64,000 nucleotides of DNA from Sympetrum striolatum (GCA_947579665.1 OX388352.1:38000216-38064215), one strand, 5' to 3'; shown: positions 1 to 12,208, counted from the stretch's first letter. The notes: generated by a model not told the origin, from the sequence alone. Numbers and translations are program-made.

Positions 1-635
1 TTAAATCAGTTATGCTCCAAGGTTGCTGAGCGTGTAGAGCATTTGTCGCTGGTAACGGTCCTCGCTTCATTTCTCGGAGCGGAACATTACGAGTGAAATA
101 ACTTTCGATTCCGTAGACTTTTAAAACTAATTCTACATCAAATCGAGTGGATCAAGTTATTGATAAAAACAACCTATCTTTAGTGGTTATATCCTGGCTC
201 GTACCACATGAAATGTACGTTAATTTTCTCCGTATTAACTTTTCAAATCCATCTTTAGTACTACAAAATTGAATCAGAAGTGACATTCGCGTTATCTTAA
301 GCAACCCATAATGGTGATCTGCAAATAAGATCGTACTGATATACTGATTATGTGAAACCCCATCCTTAAATTTACATTTTCAATAGTGAGTAACTTTATT
401 AATAGACCGCAATCAAACAATAGATATCAGAATAAACTCATCAATCTGTCTTAAATTCAGCACAGAAGTTTATAATATCGTAATTACCACAGAATAAATT
501 CTTCTTATTGGTAGAAGTTCAAAGTCCAGGCCAGTTTGCATAATGTTCGAGGTAATTTGTAATCCCTTATACTGTCTCCTCTTAATTACCATTTTTATTA
601 TATGTCTGTCTTTGTACCTTCGATAGTTCCTTCCT
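1..635. other. AT-rich sequence, nothing recognised
   Basis: No ORF of note, tandem repeat, inverted repeat or RNA-like structure was seen in this stretch. Confidence 0.6.
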
Positions 636-639
636 GATT

Positions 640-2590
640 CCCATACTAAAATTAAGATCCTCGCTAAAAATTGTTTAATCTAAATTCTACTTTTAATTTT
701 TATCATGTGTGGTGTTCAAAATTTATTAATTCTGTGGTCTCTTCAACCCTCTAAAATAATTCCTTTTCCCATACCTTGGCAACCCATTTAGGCCTCTTTT
801 GGAGTCACGTATCAGAAGCTCAACTCATTCCGTCTTTTTTCCTTCAGAAGCACGTTCCACTGGCCTACGTCGTATACCCACCTACTTACATTGATATCCT
901 TCTTTAAATTTGCTTCTACTGAATCCTATATTGAATTGTTACCACGTGCAGTAAATTTAATTTTTAGTTGATAGTCTCCACGTGTGGCAAGCTTAATCTT
1001 AAATCAAACTTATCTACGCGTGGTTAATTTAATTTTAAATGATTTCTCTCGGTGTGTGTTAAATTTTACCTTAAACTAACTGCCTCCACGTGTGGTAAAT
1101 TTTATCTTAAATAAATTGTCCACACGCGTGGTAAATTATATCTTAAATTAACTGTCTCCACGTGTGGTAACTTTAATCTTAACCCTTTAAGGACCGTAAG
1201 AGAACTACAATTGAAATATCGTTTTTTTTCTTTTATATTCTGTTATTTGGGTCAACTTATGATACCAACTAAATTCTCATCAAAATATGTAGCCTAATTA
1301 TGAAAAAATGATATGATAAAAATGTCCAGTTGAGCAGCCTAGATAAAAATGCTTAATACACTTACATAAAATTACTCTAATTTCCTTGTCAATAAAATCA
1401 TTTTTGACTGAAATGCGACAATAATCTTTAAATAATATCCAAATGAAACAATTAAAAATAATGAATTGAATATTACACAGATAATGAATTCAGGAACTGA
1501 TTAAAAATATTGGTTTCCTATCATCGCATCTACTTGAATTCTCATGATAGACATTAAATATATTATTCGAATCAAAATACTTGAATAACTTATACCTATT
1601 ACGTAATTAAAGAAATTAAGAAAGATTATACTAAATAGTACATAGAAAATTGATTATTTCAGAAATGAAATTTAAAAAATCCTCCCTTTTGACGTAAAAC
1701 CTAAATGCACAGATTATAAATCACAGAAATGACTTGTTTTTTCTTCAACTTTTTTAACATATATCTCGAATGTTTTTTATCTTATCCTTGTATGTTCATA
1801 TCTCATTCTTCTTCACGATTACATCATTGGGCATCCTGGAAGGAGCAATCACTACAAATAGTTTCTTCATATATAAGGAAAGGGTTGAGGTGATTTTGCA
1901 CATGAGGGCGTGCACCCAGAAAAAATCGATTCCCGGCCCTGTCAGACTTTTTCAAGTCCGTTTTTCCTTGAGTAGTTTCTTCATCTTCTCTGCGGTGATG
2001 TATCATTGAATCCTCCCCCATCATTCTTTCACCAAAATTTTTAAACTGCAAGAATGTGACTATGTTGCAATCCTCACTTTCCTTACTGTTTTAAAAAAAA
2101 TATACACCGAGATGTATTAACTGTAATATAAAAGATAAATAAAATCGCGAGTAATATTTAATTTTTGTGCCGCCATCGATTTCGTAGGTAATATCTTTTG
2201 GACCATTTAGGCTTGTCCATTGTCCATGACCCATTCCTTATTTATTTAATAAAATTTTATCATCTAGAGACAAATAAATTTACAACACGTGGAGACAATT
2301 AAAAATAGGATTTAGCTAAAACAAAATCAGGATATTATAGTTATTTATGTGGTTTTATGACGTAGGCCAGCGGAACGTGCTTCTGGAGGAAAAAGGACGG
2401 AATGCGCTTTTGATGCGTGACTGCAAAAGAGGCCAAAATGGGTTGCCAAGGTGTGGATAAAGGAATTAGATAGAGGGTAGAAGAAAATACACAATTAATA
2501 ATTTGGAACACCACACATGATAACAATTAAAAATAGAGTTTAGATGAAACAAATTTTAGCAAGGATTTTAATTTAAGTATGGGAATATAG
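640..2590. mobile_element. Foldback-type element with long inverted arms
   Basis: The left arm (about 640-960) and the right arm (about 2270-2585) are diverged inverted copies of each other over roughly 315 bp. Landmarks occur in mirrored order. CCCATACT at the left edge answers AGTATGGG at the right edge. GAACACCACACATGA, TTGCCAAGG, CGTGCTTCTG and GGCCTACGTC follow in both arms. A block with an inner CACGTG unit comes last. The roughly 1.3-kb middle is AT-rich and non-coding and begins with a 36-bp minisatellite. Inverted arms carrying short tandem repeats are the classic layout of foldback elements. No transposase and no clear target duplication were found, so the superfamily is open. It could also be an inverted duplication of a non-autonomous DNA transposon. 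Confidence 0.65.
940..1185. repeat. 36-bp minisatellite with E-box cores
   Basis: About seven tandem units start at 942, 978, 1014, about 1050, 1086, 1122 and 1158, a period of 36 bp. The unit reads roughly CCACGTGTGGTAAATTTAAT followed by CTTAAATTAACTGTCT. Most units keep a CACGTG or ACGCGT palindrome. A lone related unit (CACGTGGAGACAATTAA) lies at about 2287 in the opposite arm of the surrounding foldback element. Confidence 0.85.
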
Positions 2591-2610
2591 TATATAATAT
2601 AGTATAATAG

Positions 2611-2634
2611 TATATATATATATATATATATATT
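2611..2634. repeat. (TA)n microsatellite
   Basis: An uninterrupted TA dinucleotide run of about 24 bp follows a looser TATAATAGTA-rich stretch from about 2588. Confidence 0.9.
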
Positions 2635-3600
2635 ATGTGCAAGTTAATTCGACAGCGAGTTTTATTGCTGTTTGAACTTCAAGTATGAAGCCCCAAAAAA
2701 ACAAGGGGCTTCATAGTCTGCGAAAAGAAAGTCCTGAGGCATTAAAAACAAAGTTAATGAGAATCTTCTCTGATAAATTGAAAGCAAAAATTTCCATGGA
2801 CTTTCTTCTCCAACAGCGTTTCCTCCTTCATTACCGTTCACGGTGACGTCACTGATTCTTAGAATTTTCTCAGCGTAATTGACTCACTTTGCCCGAAGTT
2901 TACAGTACCTATTATCAAGCACTGTAAAGGGTGGGCCATCTGTCGGTTTCTTTTCAAATTACGTCGTAAAAGAAAATTATTTAATTAAGATTTAAAAAAA
3001 TGTTTTTAATGAATTATTTATAATGATTATATTATATTTTTATAAATCTTATAATTTAATTTATTAGAAATAAAATTATTTTTAAATAAAAATATAGGAA
3101 AAATGAAAGGTTGCGTATATGATTCTGCATTCACCTGCATCGCAGAAACTAGTTTTTCTGTGAAATAAATGTTAATAGCTGTTATCAACTAATATTGGGT
3201 CTGTAATTTAAGATACGAGCTCGAAAAAGCCAGTAAACGTATGGATATTTTTGTATTGGTATCTTTTACTTTTTATCCCATTCTTCAATCCATCCGTGTT
3301 GGCTAACGTCAAAATTATCGTTTTAGAGTATTTTTCACATTATATCTATGTTACAATGGAGTAAAAAGATACTTTTAATTTATTTCAAAGAAATTTCATC
3401 GATAACTCCACCAAAAATAATGATATTTCAAATTTCATGTCCATCCTCCAGCTACTACACTACTCAAATCCTTCCATCCATCCACTTCTGTACCACTGTG
3501 TATTTCGAGCTCTAGAGGTTTAAAATGATTATACGTGATTCCCTGTATGAGAAAATAATTTAATAAAAAAGGTTTTACTAAGGATGATTTTTAAAACCAT
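2635..3600. other. Non-coding AT-rich stretch with two small palindromes
   Basis: No gene was seen. A perfect short hairpin (GAAGCCCC pairing with GGGGCTTC across a short A-rich loop) lies at about 2687-2716. A palindromic GTGACGTCAC (CRE-like) lies at 2843-2852. Neither has a supporting gene nearby, so function is not claimed. Confidence 0.5.
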
Positions 3601-3619
3601 ACTTAAGGTAGGGACTAAT

Positions 3620-4235
3620 GTCAGTAATGTAAATTTCATACGCGCCGCTTACCGTTTCCATAATTATCCTTGGTTCGATGCCAGATCGTCATTTACATTA
3701 CTCAGTACATTATAAATGAGGATTTGAAATCTTTTTTCAGAACATTTTTGGTATGATATCGACTTCAAAATTTGGATTAAATTAGTGTCATCCCTACGAA
3801 GTCGTTTGATGTATTTTCATCTAGGACAAACGCTCCGGGTTCGATTCCTGGTGATCTTAATTCTCACTTATGATAACGCATAGAAAAGATTTCAAATATT
3901 TTTATGGAGCATTTCTGGGGGAGACAGAAATCCCAAAACTCGGCATTTGAACAATAAGCATGAACATTTTTTGAAACGCATTTTACGTAATTCCTGATGG
4001 CGTTTGGTGTAACTCCAGGGAAACATTTACATAGCTAAAGGAGAATAATGAGTTTCCCGTGGGACCATCCCGACATATCAACTTGAAATTTTAGAAACGG
4101 TCAGAGTTGCTCCTTACTAACTAACCTAACTAATATCTTTTATATGCAAAATTAGCTTACCAAGAGGTCCTGGATTCGACATCAGGTGGCTCATTTGAAA
4201 TTTTTGGCGATAATTTCAAATATTTTATAATCAAC
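3620..4235 (+). repeat. tRNA-like (B-box) repeats, three degraded copies
   Basis: Three sites resemble the tRNA T-arm / pol III B box. They are GGTTCGATGCC at 3672-3682, GGTTCGATTCC at 3838-3848 (a perfect B-box match) and GGATTCGACATC at 4172-4183. Each is followed within about 60 bp by a similar TTTGAAAT or TTTCAAATATTTT tail. This fits decayed copies of a tRNA-derived SINE. No A box or full cloverleaf could be drawn, so they are not called tRNA genes. Confidence 0.4.
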
Positions 4236-4244
4236 AGAGTTAGC

Positions 4245-4390
4245 TGTAACTTTGTGGAACTCCATAAAGGAAGGAGAAGAAATAACTTGGTCTCAGTTCC
4301 ACAGAAAAAAAATACGTTATTATATATAATATATTATTATATTTTTCTGTGGAACTGAGACCAAGTTATTTCTTCTCCTTCCTTCAAATA
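4245..4390. repeat. PLE-end hairpin
   Basis: Arms 4267-4310 and 4341-4384 are near-perfect reverse complements (AAGGAAGGAGAAGAAATAAC and so on) around an AT-rich loop. The left flank reads TTTGTGGAACTCC, which also ends the Penelope-like fragment at about 5623-5640 on the other strand. I read this as two PLE terminal fragments joined head to head. Confidence 0.7.
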
Positions 4391-4849
4391 TTTGTATGAT
4401 ACATATACTAAGAATTTTGAAAACCCCTAAAATAATTTTTCGAGACCTAAAATACTCCAGTTTCTCAATGAGTATCTTAAGCAGACACACCTCTTCCAGT
4501 TTTCTCTAACCAGAGGATAGATTGAAGGTAAAAAAGATCTTAAAAGATATTAAAGATCTTAATTATCTATCTAATAGCGATTAGAAAGGCATGTCCTTAA
4601 TTATTCATTTTAAACTGAAATCTCTATGAACATGAATATCATTCTGTCAATTATTGAACCTTAATTTAAAAATAGGAAATTATGACTATGAAAAGGTCAC
4701 AAGAAATTGATAACAAAATCAATGAAAAGGAATTATCAAACTGTCGAATATATTTGTTCAACTTCCACATTTACACGGCTTTAAACTACACCTCCTAAAT
4801 ATATAAAACATCTTTCAATGAACCCTTTAATAGAGTAGGAATAATTAAA
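4391..4849. other. Non-coding stretch, nothing recognised
   Basis: AT-rich sequence with no ORF, repeat or RNA-like structure that I could identify. Confidence 0.5.
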
Positions 4850-5672
4850 TATCCTTAACGAGGTAAGAAAGGAAGAGAACACATTATCTTAGTTCCACGG
4901 TAAATTTATTGTGCGACCGGTTTCGACTAAGGTCTAGTCATCTTCTGGCAGAAAATACAAAAAGTTACACACGTAAATATACAAGAGACAACAATAAGCA
5001 AAAGGGTGGGGTAAGTCTAAGGGTTGGGAAAGGATGAGGGGAGAGGAGGAAGCAGGTTGACGAGCGACAGCAGGGGGGAGGAAGCATTGTAAAGGTACAC
5101 ATTGGTCAGGTTAAAGGCATTTCTTTTGTGGATTAAAATCTCCATTTGTTCAAAATTGGGTCAAACTGGTAGAAGTCTGTGCACTAGGATTAAGGAACAT
5201 AAACAATCTTTCATAAATGGTTCTGATGCTTCACATTTTTCCATGCACTTGCTGCAAGAAAATTATTCTTCGGACTTTCAGGCTAAGCTTCTATGTCAAT
5301 TACCAAAGGGCCCAAAGCTCGATATTTTTGAACAAATGGAGATTTTAATCCGCAAAAGAAATGCCTTTAACCTGACCAATGTGTACCTTTTCAATGCTTC
5401 CTCCCACTGATGTCGCTCGTCGACCTGCTTCCTCCTCTCCCCTCATCCTTTCCCAACCCTTAGACTTACCACACCCTTTTGCTTACTGTTGTCTCTTGTA
5501 TATTTACGTGTGTCACTTTTTGTATTTTTTGCCAGAAGATGACTAGACCTTACTCTAAACCGGTCGTGCAATAAATTTACTGTGGAACTAAGACAAAGTG
5601 TTCTCTTCCTTTCCTACGTTATGGAGTTCCACAAAGTGACAGCTTCGTCAATTGATTTTATCCTTAACGAGG
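4850..5672 (+). mobile_element. Penelope-like element fragment folded into a giant hairpin
   Basis: A roughly 295-bp inverted repeat (4857-5152 and 5326-5620) brackets a loop of about 170 bp. Each arm contains the end of a GIY-YIG coding region and the 3' untranslated region. It also contains the sequence ACCGGTCG...AATAAATTTAC and a terminus with GGAAGAGAACAC. A 14-bp direct repeat, TATCCTTAACGAGG, lies at 4850-4863 and 5659-5672. It fits a variable-length target duplication as seen with target-primed PLE insertion. The + strand carries the longer coding stretch, so the left arm is an inverted, truncated second copy. Truncated and inverted tandem joins are common for PLEs. The insertion is old: the two arms differ by scattered substitutions. 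Confidence 0.75.
5153..5410 (+). pseudogene. Penelope-like element GIY-YIG endonuclease C-terminal fragment
   Basis: The frame reads LGQTGRSLCTRIKEH, then SHFSMHLLQEN, then IFEQMEILIRKRNAFNL, and ends at a stop at 5408-5410. The GQTGRSL..R..EH block and the following H.L..N/H and (L/F)E..EI blocks are the hallmark order of the GIY-YIG endonuclease domain found at the C-terminus of Penelope-like retroelements. In intact elements it nicks target DNA for priming. Only the last third of the domain is present, and the GIY part and the whole reverse transcriptase are missing. The ORF formally extends upstream to 5102, but residues before about 5153 are read from the antisense of the inverted left arm and are not part of the protein. 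Confidence 0.75.
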
Positions 5673-7142
5673 TTTATTTGCATCGAAACAAGAAGCATGA
5701 GTTCACCTTCATCCAATTAATAATCTTATGTATTACTGCCAATTTCATCTTGCAAATAGAATTCTAGAGAAAACTTTTCCCGCTTTATTTTATTCGTTAA
5801 GTTTAGGAAACTGAGTCTAACTTCCAAGAACACCATTGGATAATTCAAGAACAATTGATATATAACAGGTCCTTATCTTTAGAAATTCGATATTAGTTGA
5901 CATTATTTTTATTTTACTCACAAATAATAATACAATTCAGCGTCTCATTTCTGGCAAGTTTGCGAGTAAATGTCTCTTCTTCCATCTATAATATAAGGGA
6001 AAAAGTATGACTGTACTGTAGGAAAACACCAATGTATAAGGTGGGTGTAAAAACCTGTGGAAACCGATATTAATAACTAAAGGATGGTAAGAAACATGAT
6101 GGAATAGATCATTACACTATCTATAACTACATTTATGGGATACATCATTAAATATAATCACGTTAGTATTTAAATAAATGGTATCAATATACATAATCAC
6201 AAAAAAAAAACAAACAGAGAAGTTAAAAATAACGGTGTAGTGATGAATATTATCAAAATATTGAAACAAAAGTAAGATAAAAAGCATTCGCTGCATGACG
6301 ATATGCAGACATACCGTCCATCAGAACCTGTGCGTTGAAATATTACGAATAAAATAGTACAATTTTAGTAAGAAATAAGCTATATTTTTCCTTCTTTTTC
6401 TGCACAATTTTTTTGGAGGGAATAAGAACGTGTTGTAGAAATAGAAAATTTAGACGAGTTGACGTTAGCTACGGCTGGGCCAATATTTTTATCCAGCCGT
6501 TCTTTTTTAAGTCTTTAATTACCGAAATTACTCGAGTATAAGACGACCCAAATGTTAACCGGGGTACCTGCATTTATCACAATAAACCCGAGTAAAGTGA
6601 AGGTGGTAAAAGCAGCTGCTACAGGTAAATTTCAAAATAAAAATATGTATATAGGTGAAGGTGGGGCAGAACGGATTAAAAAAAGCGTGAAAAACTAATA
6701 TAACGATATTATAGTATGAAATACTAAAATACAGTGTTAATTTAGTGAAAACCGCAAATATTTTTATTGAATATTTAGCGTTTTTATTTGGATAATGGTT
6801 TTTCAAAACAGTGCACCCTTCCCTATTTTGCCACAAGGACGAGAAAAAACTATGACAAATATTATGGACTTGAAAAATTAACTAGAAAAATCTTAAAAAA
6901 ATAAAAGGTAACTTATGTAGAGTAAGAAATACACAAGTAAATCACATAATTCTCATATTCGTGGCTTCATCGACTTTACTTTTATATCTATTCCGGCACA
7001 CCTATTGTTTGCCCACTTAAGGGCAACTGGAACATCTTATCCAGCCTACCACTAAATAGTTATGACAGTTAAGGCAGTCATCGTCTTCTTCATTGTCACT
7101 AGAAGATGAAGTTATTTTTACACTGTGTACCCTGTGTAGGTA
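5673..7142. other. AT-rich non-coding stretch
   Basis: No protein family, RNA gene or repeat with a recognisable partner was seen. Short ORFs here have no recognisable motifs. Confidence 0.5.
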
Positions 7143-8101
7143 TTAAGGTAATTCCGGTAGAGATGCCCCATCTAAGGAAATTACTTCATAACAATGACTT
7201 AAGTGATAACAAAAATGTGAAACTGCGTGATAGAATACAACATTTATTGATTATCAATAGAATATAAACAAATTTTGTTTAAAAACATTTTCACCCACAA
7301 TATTAACATTTTTCTGCATCCATGCATTTGTCTATATCTCCTGAGTGTCCGGGTGAGACGCCCCACCTCTGTGGGAGAGATATCCCTTTAGCTTACACTG
7401 AATTTAATCTGGAAAGCGCTTCTTATTAGTCAAAATTTTTTAAATTTAACTTGGAATTCGGATATAACTAAATGTTTTAGTTAAATTTAAAATTTATTTA
7501 CAAGTTTCATTTGAAAAAAATAGCCAAAAATTGTAATATATTTAGAGAAAAATATCCATTTAAAACTATAATGAAATTAGCAATTGGTATGAATGGGGAA
7601 TAGAATAAACACAAAATTATGTTTGTTGAAAAAACCTTAATCAGTATCACATTAAAGTTAAATTGATACTAATAGGGCACATATACCTAAATATAGCACT
7701 GGGGCATCTATCCCGAGAAGGGTCTATCCTTTCATAACTTGAGAGACGCCCTTACAGCCAGTGGGGCTTCACATTGTACAAGATTGACAGTCACTGCAGA
7801 TATCACTGCTCGTGGATATAAGATGAACATATAGCTACAAGCTACAGCCATTTAATTCAAATTATTCAAACATTTTAACTGATGCCAACCAGAAACAAAT
7901 GCTCTATCTTATAAAAGGGCGGAAAAAACAGTACCTACTTGAAATGATGTTATAAAAATGGGTAAAAAGAATTAATCGTCGTGAAACTCTTGCAGATAGA
8001 TGGGTACCTTCCAACTGGCTGACGCACACGGTCAGTGGAGCAATCTTATGGTTTTCCTTAAAAGTACTACGACTGGGGCATCTCACCCGGAATTACCTTA
8101 T
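7143..8101. mobile_element. 951-bp non-autonomous DNA transposon with TTAA-type flanks
   Basis: The ends are inverted: GGTAATTCCGG..GAGATGCCCCA at 7147 mirrors TGGGGCATCTCACCCGGAAT leading to TTACC at 8097. The flanks are TTAA (7143-7146) and TTAT (8098-8101), consistent with a TTAA target duplication with one later change. That duplication is used by piggyBac and Kolobok elements. The GGGGCATCT..CCCG motif recurs inside at 7349-7365 and 7700-7717. No transposase frame was found. The assignment between superfamilies is open, since the terminus begins GG rather than the CCC usual for piggyBac. Confidence 0.6.
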
Positions 8102-9330
8102 ACCATTCTGCCCAACAACCTCAGTTTTAGGTTAACCAATTTTACAACGATAGTATTCTGGCCTTATAAACATTGAAACCATACAAAAACCTAAATTATG
8201 ATACAAGTATAGAATGCTTGAAGTAATACTTAAGTATTCCAATGAATTACAACTTACATACATGAGGAACAGATGCATAAAATTACAAAAACGATCATTG
8301 AAAGTTCGATGCAGTGTTCTGAAACACTAAGGAGTAAGGCATGGCGGAAATGGCTATTAAATTAGTCCGAAACGTCAATCCAACGTATAGGAGCGTTTTC
8401 CTATAAGTAAAAACACTAATTTTGCTGAAAAATCCGGTACCTCGTTTTGCCAAATGACCGTTCCGCCCCACATTCCACTACTAATAAATTAGATTTTGCA
8501 TGGATGGAACGCGACCACGAAGACAGTTGACAAAAATTATCAATTGAGCAAGTGAGAAATTTACAAACTGATTTCCGACAACGGCAGACTTTAAATTTCC
8601 AAACGCTCTGGTGTAAGCCGAGGAGGGTTTTCATAGAACATAGAAAATAAGCTGAAAAACTCGGCTCATACACGCGTATATGCTTTAATGAAGGAACTAT
8701 CAATAACCTCAACTGCTGGAATCAAGCATAATAGCAAAAAAACTAATCAACATTCCTAAGAATTACCTTCTATAGGAGAGCAAAAAAGTGCCTTCATACC
8801 CTGGGTAATGGGGTTGTCCAGTTTTTACGAAGTCTCTCTCTCGCATCCTAGTTCCTAGAAGACTGCTCACGATCAAGTCGGAAGGGCATATGCAGACGTA
8901 CCCCTAAGACGCTCGGTGCTGCCATCTTTACCGTGGGAGTTAGAGGAACCATCAGTAGGGGTAATACATTCTGAAAAATTTCTATCGATCATAGAACTAT
9001 ATCTTCTTAATTCGTTAAGGTATTTCATCAATTAAAACGTTCTTCCAGTTTTTACTATAAAACTCAGCCCTGGAAATACGTTTTTATTTTGTAAATCTAT
9101 AAATACTACAACGAAACAAGATCATCGCGCAACAAAAGAAATAAAAACTTGGGAATGATAATCAGTAAACTGAAGTCCTTTAAGTTTTTCTAATTTAATA
9201 AATTCTTTGGCTGATTCATTATTGCTTACCGTATTTTATTTTGCGAAATCGATGGATCAATCCTTACATTAAGTCTAAGAGTTTGAGTTTGTATAAAATT
9301 TACGAATCAATTGATAAATAATAAAGTAAA
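8102..9330. other. Non-coding stretch, nothing recognised
   Basis: No supported gene or repeat. The 98-residue minus-strand ORF at 8416-8712 has no recognisable motif and is treated as chance. Confidence 0.5.
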
Positions 9331-9454
9331 AAGCCCTTATAGCTTTACCACACTGTAATTTATTCCACGACCGTGATTTCGACCCTTTAGGTCATCATAG
9401 GGTCGAAGCCATAGTCGTGGAATAAATTACAGTGAGGTAAAGCTATAAGGGCTT
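9331..9454. repeat. PLE-end palindrome
   Basis: Arms 9331-9386 and 9399-9454 are nearly perfect reverse complements across 56 bp, around a 12-bp loop. The arm contains ATTCCACGAC..TTTCGACCCT, which corresponds to the AATAAATTT..CGACCGGTTTCGAC terminal block of the PLE copy at 4857-4950. The right flank continues CTACCACAAAGTTGAGG, like the TTCCACAAAGTGACAGC flank of that copy. I interpret it as two PLE termini joined tail to tail with little or no coding sequence left. Confidence 0.7.
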
Positions 9455-10820
9455 CTTTCTTTTGGAGGACTACCACAAAGTTGAGGGCAGATTAGTAGAT
9501 TCTAATAGAACCAATTTAGTCTCGTTCTTAGGCTTCGACATGGGGTCAGCCTCCATAATAATTCGTGACGATGATCAATACAGCGATGCTGGAGCCCGGG
9601 CCGTATCATAGGAGAGTCCATTAATCAATACAGCTCAATTCCGTGAAAGATAAACTAGCATCCGCGTATGCCCAAAGGGAAACCATTAATATATCCTCGC
9701 CCCATTAAATGAGTGGTGCGATTTTTTGGAGATTCTTTGGAAAAATCTAAACGCGTGTAAATAGAGATTCCTTTTCGATAACAAAGCGCCACTTAATTCT
9801 GAACGATTATATTTTAGGAGAAATTGTATGTCTAAGAAAATTTGTACTAGGAAATTCAGCGGGAATAAATTTTCAGAAAAAAATCTGATCTTATGCAGTG
9901 GTAAATTTTATTCTTTAATATAGGTTTTTTTTCTTTCGATGACTCACCTTTAACTTACGAGTCTCACCTTTGGGGAATCTTAATTGCTGAATGTTAAGAA
10001 ACTGAGCTAGCCATACAAAAATTTTCCTTTATTTGGAGATTGAGGAATTGCTAAGGGAATAAAAAATGAAAATGATCACAATTATCCCAAGCAGGAATAG
10101 TTTGAAAAAAGGAAAAAGTATTATCAGTAGCCTCTTAAATATATCTTGTTTAATTTCAATAATAATACTATAATTAATGTTAAATAACTGAGTTATTCTT
10201 CTGTTGATTTCCGTATTTCTGAATATGTCATCTTAATTTAACAAATGATATCACTCAAAGAAGAAAGACATATAATTACTTACTTGACTATAGACACAGC
10301 CGAAAAGTCTGTACAAATCACTGATATTATGTATATTGTCCATTATTCTAAGAAATTGAACTCCAAATTCTTACGAAATAGGGGATATTTTAATTGTATG
10401 GTAGCTAATTACACAGCCATGAACACTTTTCTGTCGTAGATACTGGATCCTTTTGGGAAAAACCGTTCCTAGTTCATTTTTATTCTCTATAATTTAGGAT
10501 TTTTTACCTTCTAGATTGAGTTTTACGTTTCTTTTATCATAAATGTCTTGAAATGTAATCCTGAAAGATAGGTTACAGAAAATAAATCTGAAAAAAGGTA
10601 AACTCTACATAATTTAAGGTACTCTCATTGTCGTAATGAGTAATTTAACTGAAATATTTCATTCTTGGATAGTCGAGAGAACGATTTAACGAAATTTCAT
10701 TTTATTGGAAAATAATCTCAGTATATTTTTGTAGTATCAAGTACTTCTCTTCTAGTATCAAGATTTCTCGTTGTGTTAATACTCAAGTCAATATTGCAGA
10801 AGAAAATGACACAGAAGTTA
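9455..10820. other. Non-coding stretch, nothing recognised
   Basis: No gene, structural RNA or repeat partner identified. Confidence 0.5.
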
Positions 10821-12208
10821 CCTGATAGCAGTGGCGCAGCCAGGATTTGCCAATGGGATGGTCCAAGGCTGCCGATAAAACGAAAAAAAATACCTACCTA
10901 ACAGGGGTTAGTATAGGTATTCATGCCCGCTACTTACTACAATATATGTCAATTCTTTCAAAAACAACATGCATTAAAAACCAGAGGATTTAACTCTTAT
11001 GTTTCCAACTGATTACACTTTCCAAGATGGTAGTTTACATAAGCGAACAATTGGAAACTTATCATTAGTGTTGTTTGGATTTCCAGTTTGGATACGTCCA
11101 ATATCTATTAATAAGTCATTTTTTTCTTTGCTGAAGTTTTTTAGTTTTGTGGATATAAATTTTCCGAGTCTCTGAGAGTTCTTTCTTACAAGAGGTTTCC
11201 AAGAGAGAGAATGGAAAAATTTGTTACGGTTATTTGGCTAGCGATATCAAACGTAACATCCACTCATTAGATCTCCTACGTTGGCGCGCCCATGCTTGTT
11301 TGAATATCTTTCGTTATTAGACTACATCATCAGCAGATTTTGGAATTTCGTTGAAATGTCGCCTACCCAGATACCACCATCAATGTATAAAAATAATAAT
11401 GGCATGAAGTATATATACAGCTCATTGCACAAGGTTTAAATGCGCCCTGCCAGAATTTCACTACAGGAATCTGAAGTTAATTAGATTTGATAACTAAGAT
11501 ATTTTATCAAAAAGAGAATCTTTCAATTCAGTAAATACCTCAACTCGAAAATAATGAAACAGCGTTCTCAAAAACTATGATTTTTATTTCAAAACCGAGG
11601 ATGAAAAATTTAGAATAAGAATATCACAGAAAAGGTTTTAAGGATTGCTCAGAATCTCCATCTTAGTTGTGTCATCAATCTAGGACATTAAAATAAAGAA
11701 TCAAATCTAAAGCGTAAAAATCATTTTCCATTATTGCAGGAATAATAGAATGTGCTCGTGTCCTTCAATATACTTCCAGGAACAGTTTTATAATTCGGAT
11801 TTTTATCTGTTTTCAAATGAATAATCTAATGTCCAAGCCGGATGACTGACTCGAGTAAGACTTGTTAGTTGCATTTCACGAATCATCTACTCTAGCTTTC
11901 TTAGGAGTGACCTCATCCGTTGTTTTTAAAATTATCTCCTCTTCTAAGAAACAAAACATCATTTATATCAGATGCAATTTTCTAGTAGGCATCCAATTAA
12001 GCCTGACTTCGTTGTTTATGTATTAGCTAAGTATTCAACTATATACGTAGCATGCCGTACATTAACAATTCGGCTGCACATTAAAATACAGTAGACTATT
12101 GATTATAGTGATATTATAATTGAATTAGCAGGATTAAAGTTACATACCAAGGAGAAAAACTGAAGACGTCAACTTACAATTATTTTGACTAAGTAATAGT
12201 TAGGTAGT

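Noticed and set aside
940..1185. CRISPR-like array from the 36-bp periodicity
   Set aside because: Units are contiguous and vary throughout, with no unique spacers, and the context is eukaryotic foldback DNA.
2687..2716. GC-rich hairpin resembling a bacterial terminator
   Set aside because: The window is eukaryotic and no transcription unit ends here. The stem is most likely incidental.
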